Assembly (NCBI GenBank): GCA_001916005.1
Contig: MNRP01000039.1
Location: forward strand, 1-48,099
Length of the DNA stretch: 48,099 nt
Origin: Clostridium sp. 26_22
GTDB lineage: Bacteria > Bacillota > Clostridia > TANB77 > CAG-508
Reading direction: 5' to 3'
Shown here piece by piece: positions 35,466-44,131 of the stretch. The notes below the pieces were generated by a model. That model saw only the letters and a program-made list of their open reading frames with translations, did not search any database and was not told the origin of the DNA. The position numbers and the translations under genes are program-made. Each line of letters opens with the position of its first letter. The first letter of the stretch is position 1.

Positions 35466-35624
35466 CTATTTTTAATTGAACCGCCCAAAAAAGAAGTAGT
35501 ATATTGATATTTTCGTTGCCCCATTTAAGAAAATGTAATTCACTGTCGTTTGAACATTTTCTAAAACGGTCGCCCACTGATCACTGCAATATCAATATAC
35601 TACTTCTTTTTTGGGCTTCTCTAT
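35466..35624 (-). repeat. Dispersed structured element, copy 2
   Basis: The second copy of the element at 11591-11740, on the minus strand, fills the gap between the converging greA and deoD. Outer arms 35483-35510 and 35589-35616 form a perfect 28 bp inverted repeat. The core again has CAGTGGGCGACCG, AGAAAATGT/ACATTTTCT and TTAAATGGGG. The outer-arm sequence differs from copy 1 except for the first bases (GCYCAAAAAA), while full pairing is kept. It may also help end transcription from both sides. Confidence 0.65.
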
Positions 35625-35654
35625 ATTAATGAGTAAAGCACATTTTTATATATT

Positions 35655-36377
35655 TTATAATTGGATTGCACTATCTAGCGCTAGTTTTATCATGTTTTTT
35701 AGTCCTGTTTGTCTTTCTTCTGGTGTTGCAATTTCTGTGATGTATTTTGAGTCTACTACACTCATTAGGCAAGAGGCTTTTTTATTTAAAAGTTTTGCAT
35801 TATAGAATAATGAAAAAGCTTCCATTTCTGCAGAGATTGGATTGAAGTTATCAGGAACTCTTGATAAAAATTTGGTAACATCTGTCATGTAAACATCAAA
35901 ACAATCAGTACATACAGTATTTCCTTTAAATAGTTTTATATTGTTATTTTCAGCAGTATTTTCAATAACAGAATTTAATTCTTTGTTAGAATTTATAATG
36001 TGGCAATCATCATTGTTTAAGGTAAAAGCATAGTTGCTTTCAGAAAATACATTATCACTAAGAATAATATCAAATAGTTTTAAATCTGGTAAATAAGCTC
36101 CACAAGAGCCAATTCTAATAATATTTTCCACATCGTAAAATTTAAATAATTCATAGCTATAAATTCCCATACTAGGCATTCCCATTCCAGAAGCCATTAC
36201 AGAAATTTCTTTTCCTTTATAATTTCCAGTATATGTATATATACCTCTTACTTCATTAACTAATTTGTAATCATCAAAAAAATTTTCTACTATATATTTT
36301 GCTCTTAGAGGATCTCCAGGCATTATAACAGTTTTTGCAATTTCTCCTTTTTGAGCTGAATTATGTGGTGTTGACAT
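35655..36377 (-). CDS. deoD: Purine-nucleoside phosphorylase, DeoD type
   Basis: This hexameric NP-I family enzyme cleaves purine (deoxy)nucleosides with phosphate, for salvage. Key signatures are MPGDPLRAKYI near residue 20, ASGMGMPSMGIYSYEL at about 62, IRIGSCGAY at about 85 and EMEAFSLF at about 179. The C-terminal LMSVVDSK ends the core. The 240 residues are full length. GGAGG lies eight bases before the ATG. It is monocistronic and convergent with greA. Confidence 0.94.
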   Translation of the reverse strand: MSTPHNSAQKGEIAKTVIMPGDPLRAKYIVENFFDDYKLVNEVRGIYTYTGNYKGKEISVMASGMGMPSMGIYSYELFKFYDVENIIRIGSCGAYLPDLKLFDIILSDNVFSESNYAFTLNNDDCHIINSNKELNSVIENTAENNNIKLFKGNTVCTDCFDVYMTDVTKFLSRVPDNFNPISAEMEAFSLFYNAKLLNKKASCLMSVVDSKYITEIATPEERQTGLKNMIKLALDSAIQL

Positions 36378-36419
36378 ATAAAAACCTCCTTAAAAATTTA
36401 TTATTTATATTGTAAAGTA

Positions 36420-36448
36420 AGTATACTTCAACAAATAAAAAAATACAA
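36420..36448 (-). promoter_or_regulatory. Promoter of deoD
   Basis: On the minus strand TTGTAT (36443-36448), 17 bases, TATACT (36420-36425). It faces the divergent promoter at 36476. Confidence 0.6.
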
Positions 36449-36475
36449 GTGATATACAAAAATCAATCAAATATA

Positions 36476-36504
36476 TTGCAAAAAATACAAACTTATGATA
36501 TAAA
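36476..36504 (+). promoter_or_regulatory. Promoter of the PP2C-prkC operon
   Basis: TTGCAA (36476-36481), 17 bases, TATAAA (36499-36504), about 54 bases before the phosphatase start. Confidence 0.6.
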
Positions 36505-36557
36505 ATAAATTGTAAAAATATAAATAAGCTAAACCATAAATGAACAGAGGTGAAAAG

Positions 36558-37292
36558 ATGATAAAAGCTTATGCAAAATCTGATGTAGGAAAAGTCAGAG
36601 AAATGAATCAAGATTATTACTATATTTCAAATTCATTAGATGAAGTCCAACTATACATATTAGCAGATGGAATGGGTGGCTACAATGGAGGAGAAATAGC
36701 AAGTAAAATAGCTGTTGAAACAGCAAAAAATTATATAGAAAATAATTTTAAAGAAATAGAAAAAGATAGAGACAGCATAATTCAACTATTAGGTAGTAGT
36801 ATGGAATATGCAAATATGGTAGTTTATGAAAAATCTCAACAAAAACCAGAACTATATGGAATGGGTACTACTTTAGAAATATGTCTAATATATAATAATA
36901 AAGTATATATAGGACATATAGGAGATAGTAGAATTTATAGAATAAGAAAAGAATTCATAAGAAAATTAACACAAGACCATAGCTATGTGCAAAAATTAGT
37001 AAAAGAAGGAAAAATTACAAAAGAACAAGCAGAAGTTCATCCACAAAAAAATATGTTAACAAGAGCCTTAGGATGCAATGCATTTGTAGAACCAGATGTA
37101 ATGGTAAAAGGATTTCTAAAAGATGATATTTTAGTTATGTGCTCAGATGGATTAACCAATATGGTAAAAACAGAAATAATATACCAAGAAGCAAGCAAAA
37201 ACATAGAACAAGCACCAAAAGAATTAGTAAGAATTGCAAACGAAAATGGCGGAAAAGATAATGTAACAGTAGTTATAATAAAAAATATATAG
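36558..37292 (+). CDS. prpC: PP2C-type protein serine/threonine phosphatase
   Basis: This Stp1/PrpC-type phosphatase reverses phosphorylation by the adjacent PrkC kinase. The 244-residue PP2C domain shows RxxNQD as REMNQDYYY, then LADGMGGYNGGE, GHIGDSRIYRI, TQDHSYV, MCSDGLTNMV and a final GGKDNVTVV. All carry the metal-binding aspartates. I chose ATG at 36558 (AGAGGTG upstream); ATG at 36540 would add six residues and overlap that site. It lies 62 bases before prkC. Confidence 0.93.
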   Translation: MIKAYAKSDVGKVREMNQDYYYISNSLDEVQLYILADGMGGYNGGEIASKIAVETAKNYIENNFKEIEKDRDSIIQLLGSSMEYANMVVYEKSQQKPELYGMGTTLEICLIYNNKVYIGHIGDSRIYRIRKEFIRKLTQDHSYVQKLVKEGKITKEQAEVHPQKNMLTRALGCNAFVEPDVMVKGFLKDDILVMCSDGLTNMVKTEIIYQEASKNIEQAPKELVRIANENGGKDNVTVVIIKNI

Positions 37293-37354
37293 CGGTCTAC
37301 GTATAAAAATTCTTATTATAAAATAATAAGAAAAGCGAAAGGAAGAGATTAAAT

Positions 37355-39337
37355 ATGAATTTAGAAGGTAAAGTATTAGGGGGCAGATACGAAATTATCA
37401 ATAAAATCGGAAATGGAGGAATGGCAACAGTATATAGAGCAACAGATCTAGTTTTAAAAAGATATGTAGCTGTAAAAATACTTAGGGATGAATTTACAAC
37501 AGATGAAGAATTTATTAGAAGATTTGAAACAGAAGCACAATCAGCAGCAAGATTAACACATCCTAATATAGTTTCAATATATGATGTAGGAGTAGATAAC
37601 GGAGTATACTATATAGTTATGGAATTAATCCAAGGAAAAACACTAAAAGAAATAATAGTAGAAGAAAGAGGACCACTTCCTTGGAAATGGTCAGTAAATG
37701 TAGCAATACAAATAGCTTCTGCATTAGAAATGGCTCATAAAAACAACATTATACATAGAGATATAAAACCACACAACATAATAATAACAGAAGATGGAAT
37801 AGCAAAAGTAACAGACTTTGGAATAGCAAAAGCTGTATCAAATTCAACAATAACAGCATTTGGAACAACAATTGGCTCAGTTCACTATTTCTCACCAGAA
37901 CACGCAAGAGGTGGTTATACAGATGCAAAATCAGACTTATATTCTCTTGGAGTAGTAATGTACGAAATGGTAACAGGAAAAGTTCCATTTGATGCAGATA
38001 CACCCGTATCAGTTGCATTAAAACATATGCAAGAAGACCCTGTACCACCAATAGAAGAGAATAAAAATTTACCAGAAGCTGTTAATAAAATAATTTTAAA
38101 AGCATTAAAAAAAGACCCAATGCTTAGATATCAAACAGCTACAGAAATGTTACAAGATTTAAGAATGGCACTAAAAAATCCATCAGGAGACTTTGTAGAA
38201 GAAGTAGACTATGATGAAACTGCAAGAACACAAAAAATATCAACAAATATGTATGAAAGACAAAAAAAATCAAATGGTAAAAAAGAAAACAAATTTATAA
38301 CATTTATAAAAACACATCCAAAATTAAGTGTATTTTTAGGAATTATAATTTTATTCTTCTTAGCATTTGGAGGAACAACATTAGTATTAAATGTAACAAA
38401 CCCAAAAGAAGTACAATTACCAAATGTTGTTGGTTTATCACAAGAAGAAGCAAAACAAAAAGTAGAATCAGCAAAATTAAAATTTGAAGTATCAGCAGAA
38501 GAATATAATACAGAAGTAGAACAAGGACATGTAATAAGCCAAGACCCTACTTATACAGAAAAATATAACAATGTAAAAGAAGGCAGTCAAGTTAAAGTTG
38601 TAATAAGCAAAGGAACAGAAAAAACGAAAGTACCAAAAGTTGCTGGAATGAAGGAAGATGAAGCAATACAAGCTTTAGAAGATGCAAAATTAAAAGCTGA
38701 AGTAATAGAAGAAACTAGCAAAAAAGTAGAAGAGGGTTATGTAATAAGCCAAGAAACAGAAGCAAATTCAGAAGCAAATGCTGGTGATACAGTAAAAATT
38801 CATGTAAGCACAGGAACAGAAAAATCAACAGTTCCATATATAGTTGGAAAGAAACAAGATGAAGCAAAAAAAGAACTAGAAGATGCTGGATTAACAGTAA
38901 CAATAACAAATGCAGAAGATAGTTCAAAGGAAACAGGAGTTGTATTAAAGCAAAGTTTAGACTCAGGAAAAATAGTAGACAAAGGCTCAGCAATAACAAT
39001 AACAGTAAATAGTTTTGAAGCAAGTAAAACAATATCTGTAAGTATAGATGTAAAATCAATAACAGGAGGATATACAGAAAGTACTAGTGCTACAAATTCA
39101 ACAAATAGTACATCAACTGAAAATGTTGTAAAAACAGTAAGCATAGAAATAACATCAGGTGGAAAAACATTATGGTCAGACTCAGGTGTTGATAAAAATA
39201 CAACAAACAAATCTGCGTCAATTACAGGAAAAGGTTCAATGGATGTAACTCTAACAATAAAAGACTCTAATGGTATGAACAAGGTAAGAACACAAACAGT
39301 TAATTTTGGTAGTGATACAGCAATAAGTTTTAAATAA
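37355..39337 (+). CDS. prkC: Serine/threonine protein kinase with PASTA domains
   Basis: A transmembrane kinase that senses muropeptides and controls growth, cell-wall synthesis and spore germination in Firmicutes. Order: kinase domain (about 1-275; GNGGMATVYRATD, VAVKIL, catalytic loop HRDIKPHN at about 134, TDFGIAKA), basic linker, membrane helix (about 324-346), then three PASTA repeats starting at about 352, 424 and 491. An extra C-terminal domain of about 100 residues (556-660) ends in SITGKGSMDVTLTIKD. That tail is Ser/Thr-rich and Ig-like and is not part of the minimal family. A terminator follows at once. Confidence 0.95.
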   Translation: MNLEGKVLGGRYEIINKIGNGGMATVYRATDLVLKRYVAVKILRDEFTTDEEFIRRFETEAQSAARLTHPNIVSIYDVGVDNGVYYIVMELIQGKTLKEIIVEERGPLPWKWSVNVAIQIASALEMAHKNNIIHRDIKPHNIIITEDGIAKVTDFGIAKAVSNSTITAFGTTIGSVHYFSPEHARGGYTDAKSDLYSLGVVMYEMVTGKVPFDADTPVSVALKHMQEDPVPPIEENKNLPEAVNKIILKALKKDPMLRYQTATEMLQDLRMALKNPSGDFVEEVDYDETARTQKISTNMYERQKKSNGKKENKFITFIKTHPKLSVFLGIIILFFLAFGGTTLVLNVTNPKEVQLPNVVGLSQEEAKQKVESAKLKFEVSAEEYNTEVEQGHVISQDPTYTEKYNNVKEGSQVKVVISKGTEKTKVPKVAGMKEDEAIQALEDAKLKAEVIEETSKKVEEGYVISQETEANSEANAGDTVKIHVSTGTEKSTVPYIVGKKQDEAKKELEDAGLTVTITNAEDSSKETGVVLKQSLDSGKIVDKGSAITITVNSFEASKTISVSIDVKSITGGYTESTSATNSTNSTSTENVVKTVSIEITSGGKTLWSDSGVDKNTTNKSASITGKGSMDVTLTIKDSNGMNKVRTQTVNFGSDTAISFK

Positions 39338-39346
39338 ATTACAAGA

Positions 39347-39377
39347 AAACTCTAATAAGTGAATTAGAGTTTTTTTG
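39347..39377 (+). terminator. Terminator of prkC
   Basis: AAACTCTAAT (39347-39356) pairs with ATTAGAGTTT (39363-39372), followed by TTTTT. Confidence 0.9.
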
Positions 39378-39411
39378 CGCTTTCAAAATATAAAATAGAA
39401 CAATCTACTTA

Positions 39412-39440
39412 TTGACAAAGTAAACATAAAATAGTATAAT
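39412..39440 (+). promoter_or_regulatory. Strong promoter of the small gene at 39470
   Basis: Full consensus: TTGACA (39412-39417), 17 bases, TATAAT (39435-39440). It is the closest to consensus in the window. Confidence 0.88.
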
Positions 39441-39469
39441 AAAATTATCATAAATATGGAGGTAGGCAT

Positions 39470-39751
39470 ATGGATAAAGAGAATGAATATTCTAATATCA
39501 AGAAACGGAGGGTCTATTACAAAGGAATATTATTTAGACGCTTTAAAGTAGTTTCCGATGTTAAATTAACAAAGGAAGAAATAAGTAACATTGTTTTTAC
39601 TATCCGAGATGAAAAGGGAACATGTGATGCTAATGTTATTGCAAGAGATATTGTAAAATCCTTACAGGAAAATAACGATAATATTAAGACTTGCTCACTT
39701 GAAAGCAGGGATGGTAAAAGTTGGTTAATAAAAATAAATTTCAATGATTAA
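39470..39751 (+). CDS. Small basic protein of unknown function
   Basis: I do not recognise this 93-residue protein. It begins with a charged, basic segment (KKRRVYYKG, RRFKVV), then an alpha/beta region (VKLTKEEISNIVFTIRDEKG, NVIARDIVKSLQ) and ends ESRDGKSWLIKINFND. There is no signal or membrane segment. It has its own consensus promoter, GGAGG seven bases before ATG, and its own terminator, so it is a tightly bounded single gene. Codon use differs from its neighbours: more AAG, CTT and TCC, plus AGG and the only apparently ordinary CGG. It sits between prkC and rsgA, which are often adjacent. It may be acquired, or a small nucleic-acid-binding regulator (inference). Confidence 0.7.
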   Translation: MDKENEYSNIKKRRVYYKGILFRRFKVVSDVKLTKEEISNIVFTIRDEKGTCDANVIARDIVKSLQENNDNIKTCSLESRDGKSWLIKINFND

Positions 39752-39770
39752 TTTTTATTACCTCTAAAAA

Positions 39771-39800
39771 GGAAATCTACACTAGTAGATTTCTTTTTTT
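39771..39800 (+). terminator. Terminator of the small gene
   Basis: GAAATCTAC (39772-39780) pairs with GTAGATTTC (39785-39793), four-base loop, followed by a run of T. Confidence 0.92.
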
Positions 39801-39811
39801 CATTAAATAAT

Positions 39812-39840
39812 TTGTAAATCCAAAAAATATATGTTAAAAT
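39812..39840 (+). promoter_or_regulatory. Promoter of rsgA-rpe
   Basis: TTGTAA (39812-39817), 17 bases, TAAAAT (39835-39840) with an upstream TG. Confidence 0.65.
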
Positions 39841-39867
39841 AATAAAAGAAAAAAATTTGGAGGAAAA

Positions 39868-40749
39868 ATGCAAGGATTAATAATAGAAAACATATCAAAC
39901 CTATATAGAATAAAATCAGGAAACAAAATATATGAAGCAACACCAAGAGGAAAACTAAAAAAAGAAGATATTTCGCCAGTAGTAGGAGATAAAGTAGAAA
40001 TAAGCATACTAGATGAAAACGAAAAAAAAGCAGTAATAGAAGAAATATTACCAAGAGAAAATTACATAAAAAGACCCAAAATGAGCAATCTTGAGCAAAT
40101 TGTTTTAGTAATATCATGTAAAAATCCTAAACCAGATTTACTATTATTAGATAAACAATTAGCATTTGCAGAATTCTTAAAAATCAAACCAATAATAGTT
40201 TTAAATAAGGCAGATTTAGATAAAAAGAAAGAATTTGAACAAATAAAAGAAGTGTATTTAAAAATAGGTTACACAGTAATAGAAACTGAGGCAAAGAATT
40301 CAAAAGGCATACAAGAACTTAAAAAGATGCTAAAAAACAATATAAATGCTTTTTCTGGAAACTCAGGAGTTGGAAAATCAACATTGATAAATGCAATCTT
40401 TGAAGAAAAACAAACATTAGAGGGAGAAATAAGCCAAAGAAATAAAAGAGGAAAAAACACAACAACATCAATAAAATTATATGAAATAGATGAGAATACA
40501 TATATAGCAGACACACCAGGATTTTCAACTTTTGACATATCAGAAATTCAATATACAGAATTAGATAAATATTTTAAAGAATTTAAAGCAGAAATTGAAA
40601 ACTGTGAATTTGTAGGATGCACACATATAAAAGAACAAAACTGTGGAATAAAACAAGCAATAGAAAACGGAAAAATAAACCAATCAAGATATGATAGATA
40701 TTGTAAAATTTATGAAGAATTAAAAGAAAAGGAGAAAAGAAAATGGTAG
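39868..40749 (+). CDS. rsgA: Ribosome small subunit-dependent GTPase RsgA
   Basis: RsgA is a circularly permuted GTPase that checks late 30S assembly. The 293 residues have an N-terminal OB fold. G4 (LNKADLD at about 112) comes before G1 (GNSGVGKST at about 167) and G3 (DTPGF at about 213), which is the permutation. A C-terminal zinc site reads CEFVGCTHIKEQNC. GGAGG lies before the ATG. Its last seven bases overlap rpe, so the two are coupled, as in the prpC-prkC-rsgA-rpe order of Bacillus. Confidence 0.94.
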   Translation: MQGLIIENISNLYRIKSGNKIYEATPRGKLKKEDISPVVGDKVEISILDENEKKAVIEEILPRENYIKRPKMSNLEQIVLVISCKNPKPDLLLLDKQLAFAEFLKIKPIIVLNKADLDKKKEFEQIKEVYLKIGYTVIETEAKNSKGIQELKKMLKNNINAFSGNSGVGKSTLINAIFEEKQTLEGEISQRNKRGKNTTTSIKLYEIDENTYIADTPGFSTFDISEIQYTELDKYFKEFKAEIENCEFVGCTHIKEQNCGIKQAIENGKINQSRYDRYCKIYEELKEKEKRKW

Positions 40750-41402
40750 AAATTTCAACATCAATACTTTCAGTAAAAAAAGGGGAAGAATCAAAAACAT
40801 TCTTTGCATTAGAAAAAGCAAAAACAGATTACTTTCATATAGATGTAATGGATGGAAAATTTGTAGAAAAAGATACTTATCAAAAAATGCTAGAATACGC
40901 TTCATACATCAAAAGAATATCTAATTTGCCACTTGATATTCATTTAATGGTAGAAGACATAAATACAGCAATTGATGATTTTGCATCAGTAGAACCAAAT
41001 ATAATCACATTCCATTATGAAGTTTGTAAAAATAAAGAAGAAGTAATGGAAGTAATAAAAAAAATAAAAAATAATAATTGCAAAGTTGGAATAAGTGTAA
41101 AACCAGAAACAGATATTAAAGAAATATATGAATTTTTACCATATGTTCATATGTGCTTAGTAATGACAGTAGAACCTGGAAAAGGTGGTCAAACTTTGTT
41201 GACAGATATGGTTAATAAAATTGCTGAACTAAAAGAATATATACAAAAAAATAATTTAGAAGTCGATATTGAAGCTGATGGAGGAATAAATTTAACAACA
41301 GCAGAAGCAGTAAAAAAAGCTGGAGCAAATATATTGGTTTCAGGTACAGCAATACTAATGGCAAAAGATTATAAAGTCATAATAGATGATTTAAGGGCTT
41401 AA
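40743..41402 (+). CDS. rpe: Ribulose-phosphate 3-epimerase
   Basis: Rpe interconverts ribulose 5-phosphate and xylulose 5-phosphate in the pentose phosphate pathway. The 219-residue TIM barrel shows HIDVMDGKFV, LDIHLMVED, VMTVEPGKGGQ and EADGGINLTTA, the usual metal and phosphate sites. The middle is somewhat divergent: TFHYEVCKNKEE, and VMTVEPG for the common LVMSVNPG. Another epimerase of this fold cannot be fully excluded. It overlaps rsgA and is followed by a strong terminator. It pairs functionally with the transketolase half at 23374. Confidence 0.88.
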   Translation: MVEISTSILSVKKGEESKTFFALEKAKTDYFHIDVMDGKFVEKDTYQKMLEYASYIKRISNLPLDIHLMVEDINTAIDDFASVEPNIITFHYEVCKNKEEVMEVIKKIKNNNCKVGISVKPETDIKEIYEFLPYVHMCLVMTVEPGKGGQTLLTDMVNKIAELKEYIQKNNLEVDIEADGGINLTTAEAVKKAGANILVSGTAILMAKDYKVIIDDLRA

Positions 41403-41412
41403 TATAAAAATG

Positions 41413-41440
41413 AAGAGGAGTTTATAAGCTCCTCTTTTTG
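41413..41440. terminator. Terminator of rsgA-rpe
   Basis: AGAGGAG (41414-41420) pairs with CTCCTCT (41429-41435), followed by TTTT. It lies between converging genes. Confidence 0.88.
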
Positions 41441-41450
41441 TTATCTAAAT

Positions 41451-42698
41451 TTATTTATTTTCAGTTTTATTAGTTGATTCTGATTTTTTAATTTCTTTTT
41501 TATTAGAAGTTTTCTTTTTAGGAAGTAAAGCTGTAACTAAAATTCCTAAACCTAAAATAGTTATAACAAAAGATACAACACTTCCAATATAAGGTAATTC
41601 TTTAAGAACCCAAACTATAATTCCAGTAACAATTAACATACCAAAAATTCCAGTGTTTTTATTAATATTTAATTTTGTACAAAGGAATTTATTAGCAGTA
41701 ATTGTAAATAAAGCTTTAGCAATAACAAGTGATAAAATGTATAAAGCAATTAATAATAGGGCAACACTACTTGTTAATTGTAAAAGAATTAATATAATTG
41801 CAACTATTGGAATTGCTATTAATGCAAGTAATCCATAACCTAAAACTTTCCAAGTAACTTTTCCAACATAATTATTAGTTGACTCTAAGAATTTAGGAGC
41901 AAGCCATAAACAAACAAGCCATATAATTAATACAAATGCAAGAAATGCACCTAAATCTAAAATGTAATTTGCAATAATAGTACCAACACTCATGTTTTCA
42001 GCATTTGAAGTAATTTTATTAAATTTTACATCTCCTAAAACAGAGCCATCTGGAATATTTACTTCTTCAGAAGAAGAATATTCTAAAGTACCATAAATAA
42101 TACCTTTTTTTGTAGTATTAGTTTCTGCATCAGCATTTTCAGTACCTTCATTAAAAGTAATTGTAGAAGCGTTTACAAAAGCATTTCTACCAATAGTACC
42201 AGCTACATTTAATTTTTGACATACAGTTTTTAAATCTCTGTAAACAAATCCACCAGAAATATTTACATCTTGTGCACAAGCATACAAGTCATAAACTACA
42301 CCTTTTATTGTAATATTTTGAGCGCAAGTGAAAAGATTATTAAATATGTAACCTTCACTATCAATAACAACATCCTTAGCTAAAATAAAAGCATCTCCAC
42401 CAATTTGAGAATTGATAGTAACTTTGTTAGCCATAATAAAAACATTACCGTCTACAATGTAATCAATATTTACCTCATCTTCACAAAGATATAAATCAGA
42501 CTTTTTGAAAGAGTCATCTTTTTGTTCTTGATTATCATCAGTAACAACAGCATTTTTCTCAGAATTAGTTTCACTAATTAAAGAAATGTCAGATTCAGAA
42601 GCATTTTCATTATCAGCAAAAACAAAAGAAACTGAAGTTGAAACTAGTAAAACTAATGTAAGAAAAACTTTAAGAAATTTTAAATTTTTTCTTAGCAT
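41451..42698 (-). CDS. Exported bactofilin-like beta-helix protein with C-terminal membrane domain
   Basis: A 415-residue protein with a signal peptide (FLKVFLTLVLLVSTSVSFVFA) and an acidic stretch. A repetitive beta-rich region follows (about 70-235), with the spacing of polymer-forming bactofilin-like folds: DGNVFIMANKVTI, GGDAFILAKDVVI, NLFTCAQNITI, DLYACAQDVNI. Then come four or so membrane helices and a lysine-rich tail. Bactofilins are normally cytoplasmic; here the beta-helix would face outside. The function is unknown; a scaffold on the outer face of the membrane is a guess. GGAGG lies six bases before the ATG. It is convergent with rpe. Confidence 0.72.
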   Translation of the reverse strand: MLRKNLKFLKVFLTLVLLVSTSVSFVFADNENASESDISLISETNSEKNAVVTDDNQEQKDDSFKKSDLYLCEDEVNIDYIVDGNVFIMANKVTINSQIGGDAFILAKDVVIDSEGYIFNNLFTCAQNITIKGVVYDLYACAQDVNISGGFVYRDLKTVCQKLNVAGTIGRNAFVNASTITFNEGTENADAETNTTKKGIIYGTLEYSSSEEVNIPDGSVLGDVKFNKITSNAENMSVGTIIANYILDLGAFLAFVLIIWLVCLWLAPKFLESTNNYVGKVTWKVLGYGLLALIAIPIVAIILILLQLTSSVALLLIALYILSLVIAKALFTITANKFLCTKLNINKNTGIFGMLIVTGIIVWVLKELPYIGSVVSFVITILGLGILVTALLPKKKTSNKKEIKKSESTNKTENK

Positions 42699-42813
42699 AA
42701 TATTTCCTCCTTAATATATATTATTATGATAAAATAATATATCTTTAGTAGCTGTTTTGTCAATTAGTTTTAGATAAAAATTGATAAAATAAAAATAGCA
42801 AAAAAGAATAACG

Positions 42814-42838
42814 GAATACTTGAAAAGTATTCTTTTTT
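42814..42838 (+). terminator. Terminator-like hairpin in the pgk leader region
   Basis: GAATACTT (42814-42821) pairs with AAGTATTC (42825-42832), then TTTTTT. No plus-strand gene lies upstream in this 224 base divergent gap, so it may be an attenuator for pgk. Confidence 0.6.
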
Positions 42839-42922
42839 GTTATAAAATGGTATTATCTTAGTAAATTGGTAAATATTATAAAAAGAGACCAATTTAAAAA
42901 TTGTTTTTAGGAGGAAATAATT

Positions 42923-44107
42923 ATGAACAAAAAAACAGTAAAAGATATCGATTTGAAAGGAAAAAAAGTATTTGTAAGATGTGACTTCAATGTACCAATG
43001 GATGAAAAACAAAACATCACAGATAACACAAGAATAGTAGCAGCACTACCAACAATCAAATACTTATTAGAACAAGATTGCAAAATAATATTAGCATCAC
43101 ACCTAGGAAGACCAAAGGGAGAAGTAAAACCAGAATTCTCATTAGCACCAGTAGCAAAAGAATTATCAAAGTTACTAAATAAAGAAGTAATAATGGCAAA
43201 AGATGTAATAGGAGAAGATGCAACAAATAAAGCAGAAAATTTAAAAGAAGGAGAAATAATGCTTCTTGAAAATGTAAGATTCCACAGAGAAGAAACAGAC
43301 AATGATCCAGAATTTGCAAAAAAATTAGCATCAATGGCAGAAGTATATGTAAATGATGCATTTGGAGCAGCACACAGAGCTCATGCATCAACAGCTGGAA
43401 TAGCACAATACTTACCAGCAGTATCAGGATTTTTAATAGAAAAGGAATTAACAGTTTTAGGAAACGCAATCAACAATCCAGAAAGACCATTTATGGCAAT
43501 ACTTGGAGGAGCAAAAGTTTCTGACAAAATAGGAGTAATAGATAGCTTATTAGATAAAGTAGATACATTAATGATAGGTGGAGGAATGGCATACACATTC
43601 TTCAAAGCACAAGGATATAGTGTAGGAAACTCACTATGTGAAGAAGAAAAAACAGGATTAGCATTAGAAGCAATGGAAAAAGCAAAACAAAAAGGAGTAA
43701 AACTATTATTACCAGTTGATACAAAAGTAGGGAAAGAATTCAAACCAGATACAGAAAGCAAAACAGTAGCATGGACAGATATACCAGATGGTTGGGAAGG
43801 ATTTGACATTGGAGAAAAAACAATAGAAATGTTCAAAAATGAATTAAAAAATGCAAAAACAGTAATCTGGAATGGACCAGTTGGACTATTTGAATTTGAC
43901 CAATTCGCAATAGGAACAAACGAAATAGCAAAAACATTAGCTGACCTAGATGCAACAACAATAATCGGAGGAGGAGACTCAGGAGCAGCAGTAGCAAAAG
44001 CAGGATTAGCTGATAAAATGACACATATTTGTACTGGTGGTGGAGCTTCATTAGAATTCTTAGAAGGTAAAAAATTACCAGGAATAGAATGTTTATTAGA
44101 TAAATAA
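42923..44107 (+). CDS. pgk: Phosphoglycerate kinase
   Basis: Pgk makes ATP from 1,3-bisphosphoglycerate in glycolysis. The 394-residue monomer shows the substrate-binding VRCDFNVPMDE (18-28), SHLGRPKG (about 53), GGAKVSDK (about 195) and the nucleotide-binding GGGDSGAAVAKAG and TGGGASLEFLEG near the end. AGGAGG lies eight bases before ATG. It is the first gene of pgk-tpiA-gpmI. gap and eno are not in the window. Confidence 0.97.
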   Translation: MNKKTVKDIDLKGKKVFVRCDFNVPMDEKQNITDNTRIVAALPTIKYLLEQDCKIILASHLGRPKGEVKPEFSLAPVAKELSKLLNKEVIMAKDVIGEDATNKAENLKEGEIMLLENVRFHREETDNDPEFAKKLASMAEVYVNDAFGAAHRAHASTAGIAQYLPAVSGFLIEKELTVLGNAINNPERPFMAILGGAKVSDKIGVIDSLLDKVDTLMIGGGMAYTFFKAQGYSVGNSLCEEEKTGLALEAMEKAKQKGVKLLLPVDTKVGKEFKPDTESKTVAWTDIPDGWEGFDIGEKTIEMFKNELKNAKTVIWNGPVGLFEFDQFAIGTNEIAKTLADLDATTIIGGGDSGAAVAKAGLADKMTHICTGGGASLEFLEGKKLPGIECLLDK

Positions 44108-44131
44108 TGTCAAAGGGAGGAAAATCAGGTT

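Noticed and set aside
35611..35805. Plus-strand ORF over the end of deoD
   Set aside because: Antisense to a well-supported gene, with no ribosome site; part is in the repeat element.
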